NCBI GenBank assembly: GCA_903911455.1 | Contig: CAIWDQ010000479.1 | Span: 1-13,710, forward strand | Source: an uncultured bacterium | Lineage (GTDB): Bacteria; Bacteroidota; Bacteroidia; Bacteroidales; JACABE01 | Length of the DNA: 13,710 nucleotides | Direction of reading: 5' to 3' | Part shown: piece after piece, positions 13,045-13,710 of the stretch | How the letters are laid out: every line of letters begins with the position of its first letter | How positions within the stretch are numbered: position 1 is the stretch's first letter | The notes under the pieces: model-generated | The model's input: only the letters and a program-made list of their open reading frames with translations | The model's database searches: none | What the model was told of the DNA's origin: nothing | Translations under genes and position numbers: made by a program

Positions 13045-13710
13045 ATGAAAAGAATTCAAAAAACAAGAATTAACAAATCGCTTTCCCTGATATTTTTATC
13101 AATATCATTACTAATTGGATTAAATACTTTTGGACAGAATCTAAGTTCGACTGATTTCCAGAAGAAGATGAATGAATTGCCCAAAGCTCCAATAATAGAT
13201 GTTCGCACTCCTAACGAATTCAATCAAGGGCATCTAAAAAATGCTATTAATATCAATATAAATGATGCTAATTTTATAAATCTTATAAATAAACTAGATA
13301 AAAATAAGCCTGTGTTTGTATATTGTTTAAGTGGTAGCAGAAGTGCTTATGCCGCTAATCAAATGCGTGCTCAAGGGTTTAAAGTTATATATGATTTAGC
13401 AGGAGGCATGATGAAATGGCGTGCAGCTGGTTTGCCCGAAACTACTACTGTAAACAAAACTGCTAAAGCTGAAATGAGTCTTGCTCAATTCAACAAAATG
13501 ACTAATACAGATAAGATAGTTATTGTTGATTATTATGCTGAATGGTGTGCTCCATGTAAAAAACAAGCTCCGATTTTAAAAGAAATTGAAGCTGAAATGA
13601 AGGATAAAGTGACAGTATTAAGAATAGATGTCGATCAAAACAAGGAGATTGTAAGTATAAATAAAATATCAAGTATACCAACAATAATCATTTATAAAGG
13701 CAATAAAGTA
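13045..13710 (+). CDS. Exported rhodanese-thioredoxin fusion (3' end outside window)
   Basis: 222 codons are visible, running in frame off the right edge with no stop. A signal peptide covers about residues 1-30 (basic MKRIQKTRINK, hydrophobic core, then NTFGQ). A rhodanese domain follows (about 33-130) with IDVRTPNEFNQGHLKNA and an intact active-site loop CLSGSRS (C94). Then comes a thioredoxin domain (from about 142) with WCAPC (C168, C171) and the cis-Pro in SSIPTI. A rhodanese next to a thioredoxin in one chain suits taking a persulfide on C94 and releasing it reductively as sulfide, outside the cytoplasm. Only about the last 25 residues of a standard thioredoxin domain are missing, so the protein is probably about 245-250 residues. 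It follows the thioredoxin gene by 11 bp. The exported location could link it to the extracytoplasmic cytochromes of the left arm. Confidence 0.88.
   Translation, partial: MKRIQKTRINKSLSLIFLSISLLIGLNTFGQNLSSTDFQKKMNELPKAPIIDVRTPNEFNQGHLKNAINININDANFINLINKLDKNKPVFVYCLSGSRSAYAANQMRAQGFKVIYDLAGGMMKWRAAGLPETTTVNKTAKAEMSLAQFNKMTNTDKIVIVDYYAEWCAPCKKQAPILKEIEAEMKDKVTVLRIDVDQNKEIVSINKISSIPTIIIYKGNKV

Overview
The window is AT-rich DNA, almost certainly from a Bacteroidota bacterium, probably an anaerobic or microaerophilic member of the Bacteroidales. The main clues are promoter -7 elements of the Bacteroidota type (TAnnTTTG), A-rich leaders with almost no Shine-Dalgarno sequences, and gene families and codon use typical of the phylum. 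All genes appear chromosomal. There is no rRNA, tRNA, CRISPR array or recognisable insertion sequence. No stretch without a gene exceeds 300 bases. Positions 1-198 lie downstream of the leftmost gene, and I see only short AT-rich palindromes there (for example around 68-79 and 15-28), which I cannot assign.

Left arm (199-5687, minus strand): five tightly spaced genes read leftward from a promoter at about 5712-5719. In transcription order they are a DsrE-like sulfur-relay protein, a lipoprotein octaheme cytochrome c of the tetrathionate-reductase (OTR) type, two YeeE/YedE-type sulfur-compound transporter subunits (the second fused to a rhodanese domain without its catalytic Cys), and a nonaheme cytochrome c fused to a membrane cytochrome b. 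Together they look like an exported respiratory and transport module for an inorganic sulfur compound. Quinol electrons would pass through the cyt b/c fusion to the octaheme enzyme, and the product or substrate sulfur would be taken up by YedE and handed to DsrE. The exact substrate cannot be read from sequence.

Middle (5834-7224): two convergent Crp/Fnr-type regulators, each divergent from one of the two metabolic operons. The first has an FNR-type recognition helix (E-x-x-S-R). The intergenic region in front of the second regulator carries two perfect TTGA-N6-TCAA sites spaced 22 bp centre to centre. A CRP-like dyad lies in front of the first regulator. This suggests a small cross-regulatory circuit controlling both arms.

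Right arm (7402 to the window end, plus strand): ten collinear genes. They encode a thioredoxin-fold protein whose CGPC is replaced by MGPM; a membrane-anchored thioredoxin; an ArsM-like methyltransferase with a Cys-rich tail; a 33-residue Cys/Lys-rich peptide; a radical SAM/SPASM enzyme; a thioredoxin-thioredoxin reductase fusion lacking the NADPH-binding arginines; a DUF302 protein; a short NapH-like membrane ferredoxin; a thioredoxin; and an exported rhodanese-thioredoxin fusion cut off by the window edge. The most novel part is the methyltransferase, peptide and radical SAM/SPASM trio. It has the layout of a ribosomally synthesised, post-translationally modified peptide (RiPP) system, here embedded in a thiol/sulfur redox operon rather than beside an exporter or peptidase.
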